Positions 26,136-34,347 of a DNA stretch of 64,000 nt are shown here, in pieces (positions within the stretch are counted from its first letter, which is position 1; the number at the start of each line of letters is the position of its first letter). The position numbers and the translations under genes are program-made. The stretch comes from Paraplanobispora takensis (GTDB lineage Bacteria; Actinomycetota; Actinomycetes; Streptosporangiales; Streptosporangiaceae), in contig NZ_BOOK01000031.1 of the NCBI RefSeq assembly GCF_016863195.1, forward strand, positions 1 through 64,000, written 5' to 3'. Below the pieces are notes generated by a model. The model saw nothing but the letters and a program-made list of their open reading frames with translations. It was not told where the DNA came from and did not search any database.

Positions 26136-27176
26136 ATGGAACCACCGCTTGTCGTCGCTCTCATCGTGGTGGCCATCGCGGCGTTCGCGCTGATCCGGAC
26201 GATCCGGATCGTCCCGCAGGCCACGGCCGGGATCGTGGAGAGGCTCGGCCGTTACCACCGCACGCTCCTGCCCGGTCTGAACCTGGTCGTGCCCTTCATC
26301 GACCGGATCAAGGGCACGATCGACCTGCGCGAGCAGGTCGTGTCGTTCCCGCCGCAGCCGGTCATCACCTCCGACAACCTCGTGGTCTCCATCGACACCG
26401 TGATCTACTTCCAGGTCGTCGACCCCCGGGCCGCCACCTACGAGATCGCCAACTTCCTGACCGGCGTCGAGCAGCTCACCGTGACCACGCTGCGCAACGT
26501 GGTCGGCGGCATGGACCTGGAGCGCACGCTCACCTCCCGCGAGGAGATCAACACCGAGCTGCGCGGGGTGCTCGACGAGGCCACCGGCAAGTGGGGCATC
26601 AGGGTCAACCGGGTCGAGCTCAAGGCGATCGACCCCCCGGCCTCCATCCAGGACTCGATGGAGAAGCAGATGCGCGCCGACCGCGACAAGCGGGCCGCCG
26701 TGCTCGCCGCCGAGGGCCAGAAGCAGGCGGCCATCCTCACGGCCGAGGGCCAGAAGCAGGCCGTGGTCCTCAAGGCGCGGGGCGAGGCGGAGGCCGCGGT
26801 GCTCAAGGCGCAGGCCGATGCCGAGGCCAAGGCGATGCGGGCCAAGGGCGAGGCCGACGCGATCGCCATGGTCTTCAAGGCCATCCACGAGGGCAAGCCC
26901 GACCAGCAGCTGCTGGCCTACCAGTACCTGCAGACGCTGCCGCAGATCGCCAAGGGCGACGCCAACAAGGTGTGGATCGTGCCCTCGGAGATGGGTAAGG
27001 CCCTGGAAGGGCTGGGCGGCCTGTTCTCGCACATGACGGGCGAGAGCGGCGGCGTGGTGCCGGCCTCCGGCGCCAACGGCGCCGGCCCGGAGGTCGCGGG
27101 CGGCCCCGACACCGCGGGCCGGGACGCCCACGGCAGGGAGGTCTCCGGCCGCGAAGTCCCCGGGAAGGACGGCTAG
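26136..27176 (+). CDS. SPFH/band 7 membrane protein (stomatin/paraslipin type)
   Basis: A 346-residue protein with an N-terminal membrane helix (about 3-20) followed by the SPFH domain: IVPQATAGIVERLGRYHRTL, LREQVVSFPPQPVITSDNL, DTVIYFQVVDPRAATYEI. A long coiled coil (about 170-245) contains four alternating EGQKQAAILTAEGQKQAVVL-type steps. The C-terminus is a Gly/Ala-rich tail. Such proteins (QmcA-like) form large membrane-associated rings and organize lipid domains or partner proteases. No NfeD gene is adjacent. The tail after about residue 300 is low complexity and lineage-specific. Confidence 0.9.
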   Translation: MEPPLVVALIVVAIAAFALIRTIRIVPQATAGIVERLGRYHRTLLPGLNLVVPFIDRIKGTIDLREQVVSFPPQPVITSDNLVVSIDTVIYFQVVDPRAATYEIANFLTGVEQLTVTTLRNVVGGMDLERTLTSREEINTELRGVLDEATGKWGIRVNRVELKAIDPPASIQDSMEKQMRADRDKRAAVLAAEGQKQAAILTAEGQKQAVVLKARGEAEAAVLKAQADAEAKAMRAKGEADAIAMVFKAIHEGKPDQQLLAYQYLQTLPQIAKGDANKVWIVPSEMGKALEGLGGLFSHMTGESGGVVPASGANGAGPEVAGGPDTAGRDAHGREVSGREVPGKDG

Positions 27177-27189
27177 CTCGGGGACGTCC

Positions 27190-27272
27190 CCCGAGAGGAC
27201 ACCCGGGCGGGGAGCTGCCGGGAGAGGACACCCGGGGCGGAGACCTGCCGGGAAAGGACACCCCGCCACCGG
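27190..27272. repeat. Three degenerate ~30 bp repeats
   Basis: Copies of GAGAGGACACCCGGG-type sequence followed by GCGGGGAGCTGCCGG occur at about 27194, 27223 and 27253. They lie between the SPFH gene and the TauE/SafE gene. No coding role is seen. Confidence 0.6.
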
Positions 27273-27353
27273 CCGGGCCGTGCACCCCTCCTAAGGTGCG
27301 GTGAAGTGCCGTGCACCGTTCACGGGCGCGAGCCGTACGAGTGAGGAGGGCGC

Positions 27354-28109
27354 ATGACGCCATGGGAGGCCGTCGCGATCTTCGCGGCCGGTGTGGGGGC
27401 CGGGGGCATCAACGCCGTCGTCGGCTCGGGATCGCTGATCACGTTTCCGACGATGGTGGCGGTCGGGCTGCCGCCGATCGTGGCCAACGTCTCCAACAAC
27501 ATCGGCCTGGTGCCCGGGTCGCTGACCGGGGCGCTGGGCTACCGCGCCGAGCTGAAGGGGCAGCGCGAGCGGCTGCTCCGGCTGGGGACCGGATCGGTCG
27601 TCGGCTCCCTCATCGGCGGCGTGCTCCTGCTCTTCCTGCCCGCCTCCACCTTCAACGTGATCGTGCCGATCCTGATCGGCCTGGCGTGCGTCCTGGTGGT
27701 GCTCCAGCCCAAGCTGAACGGGTGGCTGAACGCCTGGCGCGAGCACGCCCACCCGCACGGCGGCCCCTGGCTCTGGCTCGGCGTCTTCGCGGCCGGCGTC
27801 TACGGCGGCTATTTCGGCGCGGCCCAGGGCGTGCTGCTCATCGGGTTGCTCGGGATCTTCCTCGACGACGACCTGCAGCGGGTGAACGCCGCCAAGAACG
27901 TGCTGTCCCTGCTGGTCAACGCGACGGCGGCGGTGCTGTTCATCATGATCGCGGAGGTGGACTGGATCGCGGTGCTGCTGGTGGCGGCGGGCGCGACGAT
28001 CGGCGGTTTCCTCGGCGCCAGGGTGGGCCGCCGGCTGCCCGCCCCGGTGCTGCGCGGCTTCATCGTCTGCGTCGGCGTCGCCGCGATAATCAAACTGGTG
28101 TACGGATAA
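27354..28109 (+). CDS. TauE/SafE-family membrane permease
   Basis: A 251-residue protein with about eight hydrophobic helices in two repeats. It carries the family motifs GAGGINAVVGSGSLITFPTM near the start and AAGVYGGYFGAAQGVLLIGL in the second half. TauE/SafE proteins export or import sulfite, sulfoacetate or related organosulfur anions, and the substrate cannot be read from sequence. A GAGGAGG ribosome binding site precedes ATG 27354. It ends 29 bases before the small leaderless-type gene and is probably monocistronic. Confidence 0.9.
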   Translation: MTPWEAVAIFAAGVGAGGINAVVGSGSLITFPTMVAVGLPPIVANVSNNIGLVPGSLTGALGYRAELKGQRERLLRLGTGSVVGSLIGGVLLLFLPASTFNVIVPILIGLACVLVVLQPKLNGWLNAWREHAHPHGGPWLWLGVFAAGVYGGYFGAAQGVLLIGLLGIFLDDDLQRVNAAKNVLSLLVNATAAVLFIMIAEVDWIAVLLVAAGATIGGFLGARVGRRLPAPVLRGFIVCVGVAAIIKLVYG

Positions 28110-28126
28110 AACCTACACATTATGGG

Positions 28127-28132
28127 TATAAA
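28127..28132 (+). promoter_or_regulatory. -10 box TATAAA for the 77-residue gene
   Basis: TATAAA ends six bases before ATG 28139, which fits a leaderless transcript. The stretch 28088-28135 is unusually AT-rich for this DNA. No clear -35 element is visible. Confidence 0.4.
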
Positions 28133-28138
28133 TCCGGC

Positions 28139-28372
28139 ATGAAGGGCGACAGGGTAGAGATCATCATCGACGCGGGAGGCACCTCGCGTACGTACGAGGT
28201 CGAGGCGACCAAGGCGGGTCGCCGGGTGGAGGTCGCCAACCAGCGTGGCGGCGTCGTCGAGGTGAGTGAGGTCACCCGGAGCGGTACGGCGGTGCGTACC
28301 GCCCGGTTCATGTCGAGCCGGATCCTGGCCTTGGTCGAACATCCCGCCGACGCCGACGGCGCGGACGACTGA
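28139..28372 (+). CDS. Small conserved basic/acidic protein, unknown function
   Basis: A 77-residue protein beginning MKGDRVEIIIDAGGTSRTYE. It is predicted to be mostly beta-strand (VEIIID, TYEVEATKAGRRVEVAN, GVVEVSEVTRSGTAVRTAR), with a short helical end (SSRILALVEH). There is no membrane segment or signal peptide. The apparent -10 directly before the ATG supports this start. I do not recognise the family. It resembles short actinobacterial proteins often left unannotated next to housekeeping genes. Confidence 0.6.
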   Translation: MKGDRVEIIIDAGGTSRTYEVEATKAGRRVEVANQRGGVVEVSEVTRSGTAVRTARFMSSRILALVEHPADADGADD

Positions 28373-28419
28373 CCCGGGGCGCGCCCGGCCGGTCCGTGTG
28401 CCGGCGGGCGCGCGGGCCG

Positions 28420-29334
28420 TCAGGTGTGCGAGGGGCGCACCTGGATGATGCCGTCGCGGCGGATCCGCGTGTCGAAGGACGGCTGCGGCGCGGTCCCGGG
28501 CCCGTGCACGACGGCGCCGTCCGACAGCCGGAAGGTGGTCCCGTGCCACGGGCACACCACGCAGGTGGTCCCGTTCTCGGCGACCAGCCGTCCCTGGTGC
28601 AGCGGCCCGGCCAGGTGCGAGCAGCGGTCGGCGAGCACCGTCACCGTCTCGCCGACCCGCAGCACGAACAGGTCGATGTAACCCAGCCGCCGGGCCACCG
28701 GACGGCCGTCGGGCAGGTCCTTCAGGGCGCACAGGTCGTGCCAGCCCAGCGGGACCAGGTGGGTGACCACTTCGGCGTGGTTGGCCCCGGCCGCCTGCCG
28801 GTAGGCCATGTGGCCGCCCAGGTAGCCGCCGGCGCCGGCCGCCGCCAGCCCCGCGAACGACAGCGCGCGCCCGGCGCGCTCCCGCCCGGTCAGCCGCATC
28901 ACCAGCGAGGCGGTGTAGAGGCCGACCGCGGCCAGGTTGGCGGCCGCGTGCACGAGCCCGACCCGCTGCTGCTCCCGGTGCAGCGAGGACCAGTCGGTGA
29001 TCCCGGCCGCCGCGGTCGGGATCGCGCCGCCCAGGCCGGTCAGGAGCACCGCCCGCGTCGCGCGGGGGTCGGCCTTGACCACGTCGAGCACCGCGGTGGT
29101 GAACATGCAGCCCACGGTGAGGGTGGCCAGCGGAGGGTGAAGGGGTTTGCCGAGCGGGACCCCGTGCAGCAGGTCACGCAGCGGCCCCGGCCCGATCCGC
29201 TGGCGCACCGCCTTGGCGAGCGCCCGGATCGGGCGATCGGTTCTGGAGGACCTCTCGATCCGTCCGGCGAGATCGATCGGAGGCACCAGTTGTCTGAGGC
29301 TCCGGCGCCCCGTTTTGACTGTTTCCTTCACCAT
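28420..29334 (-). CDS. DUF2231 membrane protein fused to a Rieske [2Fe-2S] domain
   Basis: A 304-residue two-part protein. Residues about 50-190 form the four-helix DUF2231 membrane domain (GKPLHPPLATLTVGCMFTTA, GAIPTAAAGITDWSSL, VGLVHAAANLAAVGLY). Residues about 195-304 are a Rieske domain with both cluster motifs: CSHLAGPLH (C-x-H) and CPWHGTTF (C-x2-H). It probably shuttles electrons at the membrane; partners are unknown. The nearest redox gene on the same strand is the molybdopterin oxidoreductase upstream. The gap to the preceding HD gene is 40 bases, so an operon of the three is possible. Confidence 0.85.
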   Translation of the reverse strand: MVKETVKTGRRSLRQLVPPIDLAGRIERSSRTDRPIRALAKAVRQRIGPGPLRDLLHGVPLGKPLHPPLATLTVGCMFTTAVLDVVKADPRATRAVLLTGLGGAIPTAAAGITDWSSLHREQQRVGLVHAAANLAAVGLYTASLVMRLTGRERAGRALSFAGLAAAGAGGYLGGHMAYRQAAGANHAEVVTHLVPLGWHDLCALKDLPDGRPVARRLGYIDLFVLRVGETVTVLADRCSHLAGPLHQGRLVAENGTTCVVCPWHGTTFRLSDGAVVHGPGTAPQPSFDTRIRRDGIIQVRPSHT

Positions 29335-29374
29335 CGCCCCCTCTCAAGCAATAGGGACCTACCCGGGAACCACG

Positions 29375-29980
29375 TTATGCACGCGCCAGATGTCCCCGGC
29401 TGATGGAGAGTTCGATGATCTCGGTGGCGTAGGCCCCGAGCGTCGGCGATCCCTCTTCTATGATCTTCACCTTCTCCAGGACCTGCTCGGCCGTCACCTT
29501 GTAGAGCGACCAGGTGCCGCCCTCGTTGTGGTGGTTGGCCATGATCGGAGCGATCCGGTCCAGGGCCTTGGCGAAGCGGGCCTCGGGGGTCTTGCGCTCC
29601 TCGAACTCGTCCCAGAGCGCGCGCATCCGCTTGGCCTGGTCGTCGGGGAGCAGCCCGAAGATCCGGTCGGCGGCCTTGCGCTCGATGCCGAGCTGGGCCT
29701 CGACGGCCGAGTTGTCGTAGATGAACGTGTCACCGGCGTCGATCTCGACGATGTCGTGGACGAGCAGCATCGCGACGACCCTGTCCATGTCGGTGCCGGG
29801 CGGCGCGTGCTCGGCCAGAACCATCGCCAGCATGCCCACGTACCACGAATGCTCGGCGTCGTTCTCCCGCCGGGATCCGTCCATCAGGGTGTTTCGGCGG
29901 ACGATGCGTCTGAGCTTGTCGATCTCCATCGCGAAGGCGAGCTGGGACTGCAGACGATCCTGTTCTGGAGGGGTGGTCAC
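29375..29980 (-). CDS. HD-domain hydrolase (YfbR-like nucleotidase)
   Basis: A 201-residue protein. GTG 29980 is chosen because it starts directly before the conserved helix (LAFAMEIDKLRRIVRRN). Metal ligands: His in ENDAEHSWYVGML, HD in LLVHDIVEIDAGD, and a later Asp in ALDRIAPIMANHHNEGG. These match the HD_3/YfbR group, which removes phosphate from deoxynucleoside 5'-monophosphates. Activity is inferred from family. The gene lies 50 bases after the molybdopterin oxidoreductase on the same strand. Confidence 0.85.
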   Translation of the reverse strand: MTTPPEQDRLQSQLAFAMEIDKLRRIVRRNTLMDGSRRENDAEHSWYVGMLAMVLAEHAPPGTDMDRVVAMLLVHDIVEIDAGDTFIYDNSAVEAQLGIERKAADRIFGLLPDDQAKRMRALWDEFEERKTPEARFAKALDRIAPIMANHHNEGGTWSLYKVTAEQVLEKVKIIEEGSPTLGAYATEIIELSISRGHLARA

Positions 29981-30030
29981 CCGCGCAAGCCTAGTCCGCG
30001 CGGGCGGCCGATTCCCGATCGGCCATGCGA

Positions 30031-32196
30031 TCAGACGGGAGCGAGCGTGACCGGAACCCCGTTGAACACGGCGTTGCCCGAGGGAACGTCGATCTCCGAC
30101 TCGTCCGTCAGAGTGTTCACACTCACTCCGGCGTGCTCGGACGCGACCCGTTGCGTGCTCTCGGCGTGGCCCCAGCCGTGGGGCAGGCTCACCACCCCGG
30201 GCATGATCGCGTCGGTCGGCTCCAGCGGCACGGTCAGCTCCCCGGCGGCGCTGCGGACCACGGCGTGCCCGTCGAGCCCGAGCCGGGCCACGTCCTGCGG
30301 GTTGATCTGCAGCGTGCACCGGTTGCTCCCGCCGACCAGCGGGCCCACGTTGTGCAGCCAGCTGTTGTTGGAGCGCAGGTGGCGCCGGCCGATCAGCACC
30401 ATCTCCGCGGGCGGCGCGGCCAGCCGCCCGCGCAGCCGTACGACGTCCTCGACCAGCTGCGGCGGGGCCAGCTCCACCCGGCCCGAGGCCGTGCACAGCA
30501 CCTCCGCCAGCCGCGGTCGCAGCGGGCCGAGGTCGATCCCGTGCGGGGCGTCCAGGAGCGCCTGCAACGACAGGCCGTAGGGTCCGAGCTTGAGCATGGC
30601 GTCCAGGCGCTGTTCCGCCCCGTTGCCGCCCTGCAGGCCGGCGCGCAGTTCGGCCGGGTCCCGGCCCTCGACGGGCGAGCCGGGGGTCTCGACGGCCCTG
30701 CGCAGCATCTGGTCGATGATCAGCTCGTCCAGCAGGGCCGGGTCGGCCTGCGCCCCCTGGCCGGAGGCGATCATCGTCAGCCGGGCGAGGATCTCCGCCT
30801 CGGTGGGCCGGTCCGGCTCCGGCGGCAGCACCGGCGGGGAGAACCTGGTGTAGTTGCGCACGGCGAAGGGCAGCAGCGCGAAGTCGTAGTGCGGCGTCCG
30901 CATCACCGGGGGCGGCGGCAGGATCACGTCCGCGTGCCGGGTGGTCTCGTTGAGGTAGGGGTCGACGCAGACCATGAACTCCAGGCCGCCGAAGGCCCGG
31001 TCCAGCCGGGTCCCGTTCGGCGCCGACAGCACAGGGTTGCCCGCCACCGTCACCAGCGCCCTGACCTGCCCCTCGCCGGGGGTCTCGATCTCGTCGGCGA
31101 GGGTGGCCACGGGCAGCTCCCCGTTCGCCTCCGGCAGCCCGCGGACGCGGCTGTGCCAGCGGCCCGTGGCGTACGGCTTGCGCCTGCGGCCGATCTCGAC
31201 CGCGGGCTTGGCGAACATCACGCCGCCGGGCCGGTCGAGGTTGCCGGTCAGGACGTTGATCACGTCCACCAGCCACTGCGCGACGGTCCCGAACTCGGCG
31301 GTGCAGGTGCCGATGCGGGCGTAGACGGCGGCCGTGGGGGCCGCGGCCAGCTCGCGCGCCAGCCGCTCGACGGTCTCGGCGGGGACCCCGCACAGCTCGG
31401 CCACGGCCTTGGGGGAGAACTCCGCGGCCAGCTCCCGCATCTCAGCCAGGCCCTCGGCCTCGATGCCGGCCGAGGTGAGATCCTCGGCGAAGAGCGTGTG
31501 GACGATGCCGAACAGCAGGTAGGCGTCGGTGCCGGGCCGGACGAACAGGTGCTCGTCGGCCAGGGCGGCGGTGCGGGTGCGACGGGGGTCGACGACCACG
31601 AACCGGCCGCCCCGCGCGCGCAGCGCCTTCAGCCGGCCGGGGAAGTCGGGCGCGGTGCACAGCGAGCCGTTGGACTCCAGCGGGTTGGCGCCGAGCATCA
31701 GCAGATAGTCGGTGCGGTCGAGGTCGGGCACGGGGATGGCGAGCGGGTCGCCGAACATCAGCCCGCAGGAGACGTGCTTGGGCATCTGGTCGGCGGTGCT
31801 GGCGGAGAAGACGTTGCGGGTGCCCAGGGCCCGGATCAGCGGCGCGCCGTACAGGGCGCCGGCCATGGAGTGCGCGTTCGGGTTGCCCAGGTAGACGGCC
31901 AGGGACTGGCGGCCGTGCGTCTCGATCACCGAGGTGAGGCCCCGCTCGACGACGCGGAAGGCCTCCTCCCAGGAGACCTCGGCCCACGCCTGTCCGGTGC
32001 GGACCATCGGGGCGCGCAGGCGGTCGGGGTCCTCGTCGAGGCGGCCGAGGCTGGCCCCCTTGGGGCAGATGAACCCCCGGGAGAAGGGGTCGTCGGGATC
32101 GCCCTTCACCGAGGTGACGTGCCCGGTGTCGTCAAGCGTGAGCCGCAGGCCGCAGACGGCCTCGCAGAGGGGGCAGGTCCGGTGCGCGGTTCTCAT
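30031..32196 (-). CDS. Molybdopterin-dependent oxidoreductase (formate dehydrogenase/nitrate reductase family)
   Basis: A 721-residue DMSO-reductase-family enzyme. The N-terminal [4Fe-4S] site is CPLCEAVCG with a fourth Cys in RGFICPKGAS (Cys 8, 11, 15 and about 43). The molybdopterin-binding blocks YLLMLGANPLESNG, VVDPRRTRTA and the C-terminal domain with NNSWLHNVGPLVGGSNRCTL are present. There is no signal peptide or Tat motif, so it acts in the cytoplasm. No NAD-binding or iron-sulfur subunit gene is adjacent. The substrate cannot be assigned from sequence. A CAGGAG site precedes the start. Confidence 0.9.
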   Translation of the reverse strand: MRTAHRTCPLCEAVCGLRLTLDDTGHVTSVKGDPDDPFSRGFICPKGASLGRLDEDPDRLRAPMVRTGQAWAEVSWEEAFRVVERGLTSVIETHGRQSLAVYLGNPNAHSMAGALYGAPLIRALGTRNVFSASTADQMPKHVSCGLMFGDPLAIPVPDLDRTDYLLMLGANPLESNGSLCTAPDFPGRLKALRARGGRFVVVDPRRTRTAALADEHLFVRPGTDAYLLFGIVHTLFAEDLTSAGIEAEGLAEMRELAAEFSPKAVAELCGVPAETVERLARELAAAPTAAVYARIGTCTAEFGTVAQWLVDVINVLTGNLDRPGGVMFAKPAVEIGRRRKPYATGRWHSRVRGLPEANGELPVATLADEIETPGEGQVRALVTVAGNPVLSAPNGTRLDRAFGGLEFMVCVDPYLNETTRHADVILPPPPVMRTPHYDFALLPFAVRNYTRFSPPVLPPEPDRPTEAEILARLTMIASGQGAQADPALLDELIIDQMLRRAVETPGSPVEGRDPAELRAGLQGGNGAEQRLDAMLKLGPYGLSLQALLDAPHGIDLGPLRPRLAEVLCTASGRVELAPPQLVEDVVRLRGRLAAPPAEMVLIGRRHLRSNNSWLHNVGPLVGGSNRCTLQINPQDVARLGLDGHAVVRSAAGELTVPLEPTDAIMPGVVSLPHGWGHAESTQRVASEHAGVSVNTLTDESEIDVPSGNAVFNGVPVTLAPV

Positions 32197-32593
32197 CGGT
32201 ACTCCTGGGTTCGACGAATGGACTCATCATTACCCGGTACCGGTGGGGAAAGGAAGACCCGGGGGCGCAGGCCGTGGCCGTCCCGCCGGTGGCGGCGGGA
32301 ACCCAGATCGTGCTCGTGAGGGCGAGGAACGGCCACCAGGCGTCCCCGCGCAGGGCGGCGGCGAGCGTCAGGATCGTGGCGGCGCCGATGATCGCCGCCA
32401 GGGCGATCTCCGTCCGCCGCCGGTGGAACCGCCCGGGAGACGCCGGGCGCCGGGACCGCCGGCCAGGCGTCGGCCGCGGGAACCACCGGAGAGAAGTCAG
32501 CCGTCGGAACCGCCGGAGAGACGTCGGCCGCTGGAGCGGTCCGGGGACGTCCAGCGGCCGGTGGGAGGTTTCGCGGTGATCATGCAGCGACAT
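32132..32593 (-). CDS. Doubtful small membrane protein frame
   Basis: A 153-residue frame containing two plausible membrane segments (TEIALAAIIGAATILTLAAA, then WWPFLALTSTIWVPAA) preceded by an Arg/Pro-rich, repeat-encoded N-terminus. The hydrophobic part is unlike a chance frame. Against it: the last 20 codons overlap the oxidoreductase start in another frame, the N-terminus is built from DNA repeats, and no ribosome binding site is evident. It may be a decayed or lineage-specific membrane peptide whose real start is internal. Confidence 0.3.
   Translation of the reverse strand: MSLHDHRETSHRPLDVPGPLQRPTSLRRFRRLTSLRWFPRPTPGRRSRRPASPGRFHRRRTEIALAAIIGAATILTLAAALRGDAWWPFLALTSTIWVPAATGGTATACAPGSSFPHRYRVMMSPFVEPRSTDENRAPDLPPLRGRLRPAAHA
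32425..32560. repeat. Degenerate 26-30 bp repeats
   Basis: Five imperfect units start with GGAACCGCC or GGAACCACC and continue GGAGAGACGTCGGCC (clearest at about 32478 and 32507). They lie between the oxidoreductase and the 76-residue gene and underlie the Arg/Pro-rich part of the doubtful frame at 32132-32593. Confidence 0.65.
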
Positions 32594-32810
32594 TCTCGCT
32601 CACGCTCTCGGCATATATCCGCTCCGCCTTCTGCAGGTCGAAGAGGGGATTGCGATAGCGGCGGGCCCCGAAACCCGTCTTTTCGACGCTCCAGCCGAGC
32701 CGGTAGGCCCATTCATCCTGGTCCATGCACAGTTCCCGGTCGGTGTGCTCGATCAGACGGGCGATCCAGGTTTTGAATCCGGAAATCCCGTTGATGGCGT
32801 GGAGGCACAT
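32580..32810 (-). CDS. 76-residue orphan protein of the XRE/DUF397 locus
   Basis: A 76-residue protein with an excellent AAAGGAG site seven bases before ATG 32810. Its base composition is less GC-rich than its neighbours. Sequence features: MCLHAINGISGFKTWIARLI, an acidic EHTDRELCMDQDEWAYRLGW, and a basic TGFGARRYRNPLFDLQKAER. Two Cys, four Trp/Tyr clusters and no membrane segment suggest a compact soluble protein. I do not recognise it. A consensus-like promoter lies 207 bases upstream. It is divergent from the XRE regulator, with the TGCAA-S-TTGCA palindromes in the shared intergenic region. Co-regulation with that pair is inferred. Confidence 0.65.
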   Translation of the reverse strand: MCLHAINGISGFKTWIARLIEHTDRELCMDQDEWAYRLGWSVEKTGFGARRYRNPLFDLQKAERIYAESVSENVAA

Positions 32811-33016
32811 GGGAGGCTCCTTTCGTGGCTTCGATGCGGAGCTCTTGTGGCAATCGGGCTGGTGGCCGCCGGCCCGGTGCGTTCTTCGCCCTTTCCGGGC
32901 CCCTTGCGATGTGTGCGACCGTGAGCCGTCGCCTGCTGCTCTTCCCGTCTCCGCCGCGGTGCGCCTCCTCGATGTCCCGGCGGCTGCGCGCCGCCCTCGT
33001 GCCCCCGGGTGGGACT

Positions 33017-33046
33017 CTGTAAGCAGATGGTCCTCCCCGATGTCAA
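33017..33046 (-). promoter_or_regulatory. Promoter for the 76-residue protein
   Basis: On the minus strand a perfect TTGACA (33041-33046) is followed after 18 bases by TTACAG (33017-33022). The predicted leader is about 200 bases, long enough for post-transcriptional control. Confidence 0.55.
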
Positions 33047-33099
33047 ATGCTGCAATACCTCCACTGGAAATATCGGAAAAATTCGAGTGCAACCCCTCG

Positions 33100-33110
33100 T
33101 GCAAGTTGCA
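33100..33110. promoter_or_regulatory. Operator candidate TGCAA-G-TTGCA
   Basis: An 11-bp perfect palindrome with a half-site (TGCAACC) 11 bases to its left. It lies upstream of the minus-strand promoter and matches the second site at 33322 except for the central base. Confidence 0.55.
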
Positions 33111-33321
33111 TAGAAGGGGAGGGGGAGGCGGTAGAGGGCGGGGAGGGGGTGTCCCCGGAGCGGGACGGGCGCGAGAGGCGACCGGGGGCCGCGGTTCTCC
33201 GGAAAACAAGGGGACCGACTCCCGTGACCGGTGCGAAGGTTCTATAGACAACCTCCTTTCGCTGGACTGCTAATAGGGGGCTGCAAGGTACTAATACCGG
33301 TGACGTCGCCGCAGTATCCCG

Positions 33322-33332
33322 TGCAACTTGCA
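33322..33332. promoter_or_regulatory. Operator candidate TGCAA-C-TTGCA
   Basis: An 11-bp perfect palindrome about 85 bases before the XRE regulator start. It is paired with the identical-arm site at 33100. The spacing between centres is 222 bases. Confidence 0.55.
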
Positions 33333-33417
33333 GTACCATGAGCCGGGAGTCTCTGATCGAAGGACCTGACGAGTCCATTGGCGATACACCTTCATATCGG
33401 TGAGAGGGGTCCGGACG

Positions 33418-34278
33418 GTGCCCGAGCGTGGGAGTCCTACCGTTCGCCGGCTCAGGCTCGGGCAGCAGTTGCGCCGGTTGCGCGAACGCCGTGACCTGAG
33501 CGGTGAGGACGTCGCAACGAGATTGAAATGGTCGGCGTCTAAGGTCAGTCGCATCGAGAACGCCAAGACCATGCCGCGAAGAAGTGACGTCGAAGCCCTC
33601 GCCGAGCTTTATGAGGTAGGCGCGGTCCTGCAACAGGAGTTACTCGAGCTTCACCGTGATGCGGCACGGCGAGGGTGGTGGGAGGACTATTCTGGCTCCC
33701 TGCCCCAGGAGTACACGACCCTGCTGGGGCTGGAGGTGGAGGCCGTCTCCGCGCTGAACTGGGAACCCCAGATCGTGCCCGGTCTCCTGCAAACCGAGGA
33801 CTACGCCCGCGAGGTCATCCGTTCCACGCAGGCGATCACCCGGATTCCTCCGGGGGAGTTCCGCAGCCGGGTCGAGGCACGGATGGCCCGGCAGGAGCTC
33901 ATTCTCAGGAGCGTGGACCCGCTCAGACTCTGGGTGGTGCTGGACGAGTCGGTGTTGCTGCGCCGTTTCGGCGGCGCGACGGTGATGCGTGACCAGCTCG
34001 AACGGTTGGTCGAGCTGTCCAGGCTGCCGAACGTCCGGGTGCAGGTCCTGTCCCTGGACAGGGAGCACCCGGTGAACACCGGTTCCTTCTTCCATCTCAA
34101 GTTCCCCGAGTTCCACGACGTGGTGTACCTGGAGGCGCTCCACAGCGCGTGGTTCGTCGAGGACGAGGAGATGGCCTACGACTACGAGATCGCCTTCGAC
34201 CGTCTGCAGTCGGAGGCGTTCGGCGTCGACGCGTCACGAGAGATCATTCAGAAAACTGTCGAAGAACGTTGGAGATAA
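33418..34278 (+). CDS. XRE-family regulator with DUF5753 (WhiJ-like)
   Basis: A 286-residue regulator. GTG 33418 is preferred because GAGAGGGG lies eight bases upstream; GTG 33400 is the alternative. The N-terminal Cro/C1 HTH is LGQQLRRLRERRDLSGEDVA with recognition helix WSASKVSRIENAKTMP (about residues 10-60). The rest is DUF5753: WEPQIVPGLLQTEDYAREVI, MARQELILRS and a C-terminal sensor-like fold. This family, exemplified by WhiJ, is highly amplified in sporulating actinomycetes and is almost always paired with a DUF397 protein, as here. It probably represses its own locus through the TGCAA-S-TTGCA sites, with the DUF397 partner relieving repression (inference). Confidence 0.9.
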   Translation: MPERGSPTVRRLRLGQQLRRLRERRDLSGEDVATRLKWSASKVSRIENAKTMPRRSDVEALAELYEVGAVLQQELLELHRDAARRGWWEDYSGSLPQEYTTLLGLEVEAVSALNWEPQIVPGLLQTEDYAREVIRSTQAITRIPPGEFRSRVEARMARQELILRSVDPLRLWVVLDESVLLRRFGGATVMRDQLERLVELSRLPNVRVQVLSLDREHPVNTGSFFHLKFPEFHDVVYLEALHSAWFVEDEEMAYDYEIAFDRLQSEAFGVDASREIIQKTVEERWR

Positions 34279-34347
34279 AGCCCCCAATCGTGGAGTGGCC
34301 GTCCCAGCGGGAATCGAAGGCGCTTCCCGTTAAAGGAGATAACCAAC

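Larger units (their letters stand above)
32811..33417. other. Divergent regulatory region of the XRE/DUF397 locus
   Basis: No convincing gene lies in these 607 bases. Composition is clearly less GC-rich than the average from about 33030. It holds a minus-strand promoter (33017-33046), two copies of TGCAA-S-TTGCA (33100-33110, 33322-33332), a half-site TGCAACC at 33089 and another TGCAAGG at 33282. A minus-strand frame (to 33251) would extend the 76-residue protein, but it has poor coding character. Confidence 0.55.

Noticed and set aside
32811-33251. N-terminal extension of the 76-residue protein upstream to 33251
   Set aside because: Arg/Pro/Ser-rich translation without family features, while ATG 32810 has an excellent ribosome binding site.
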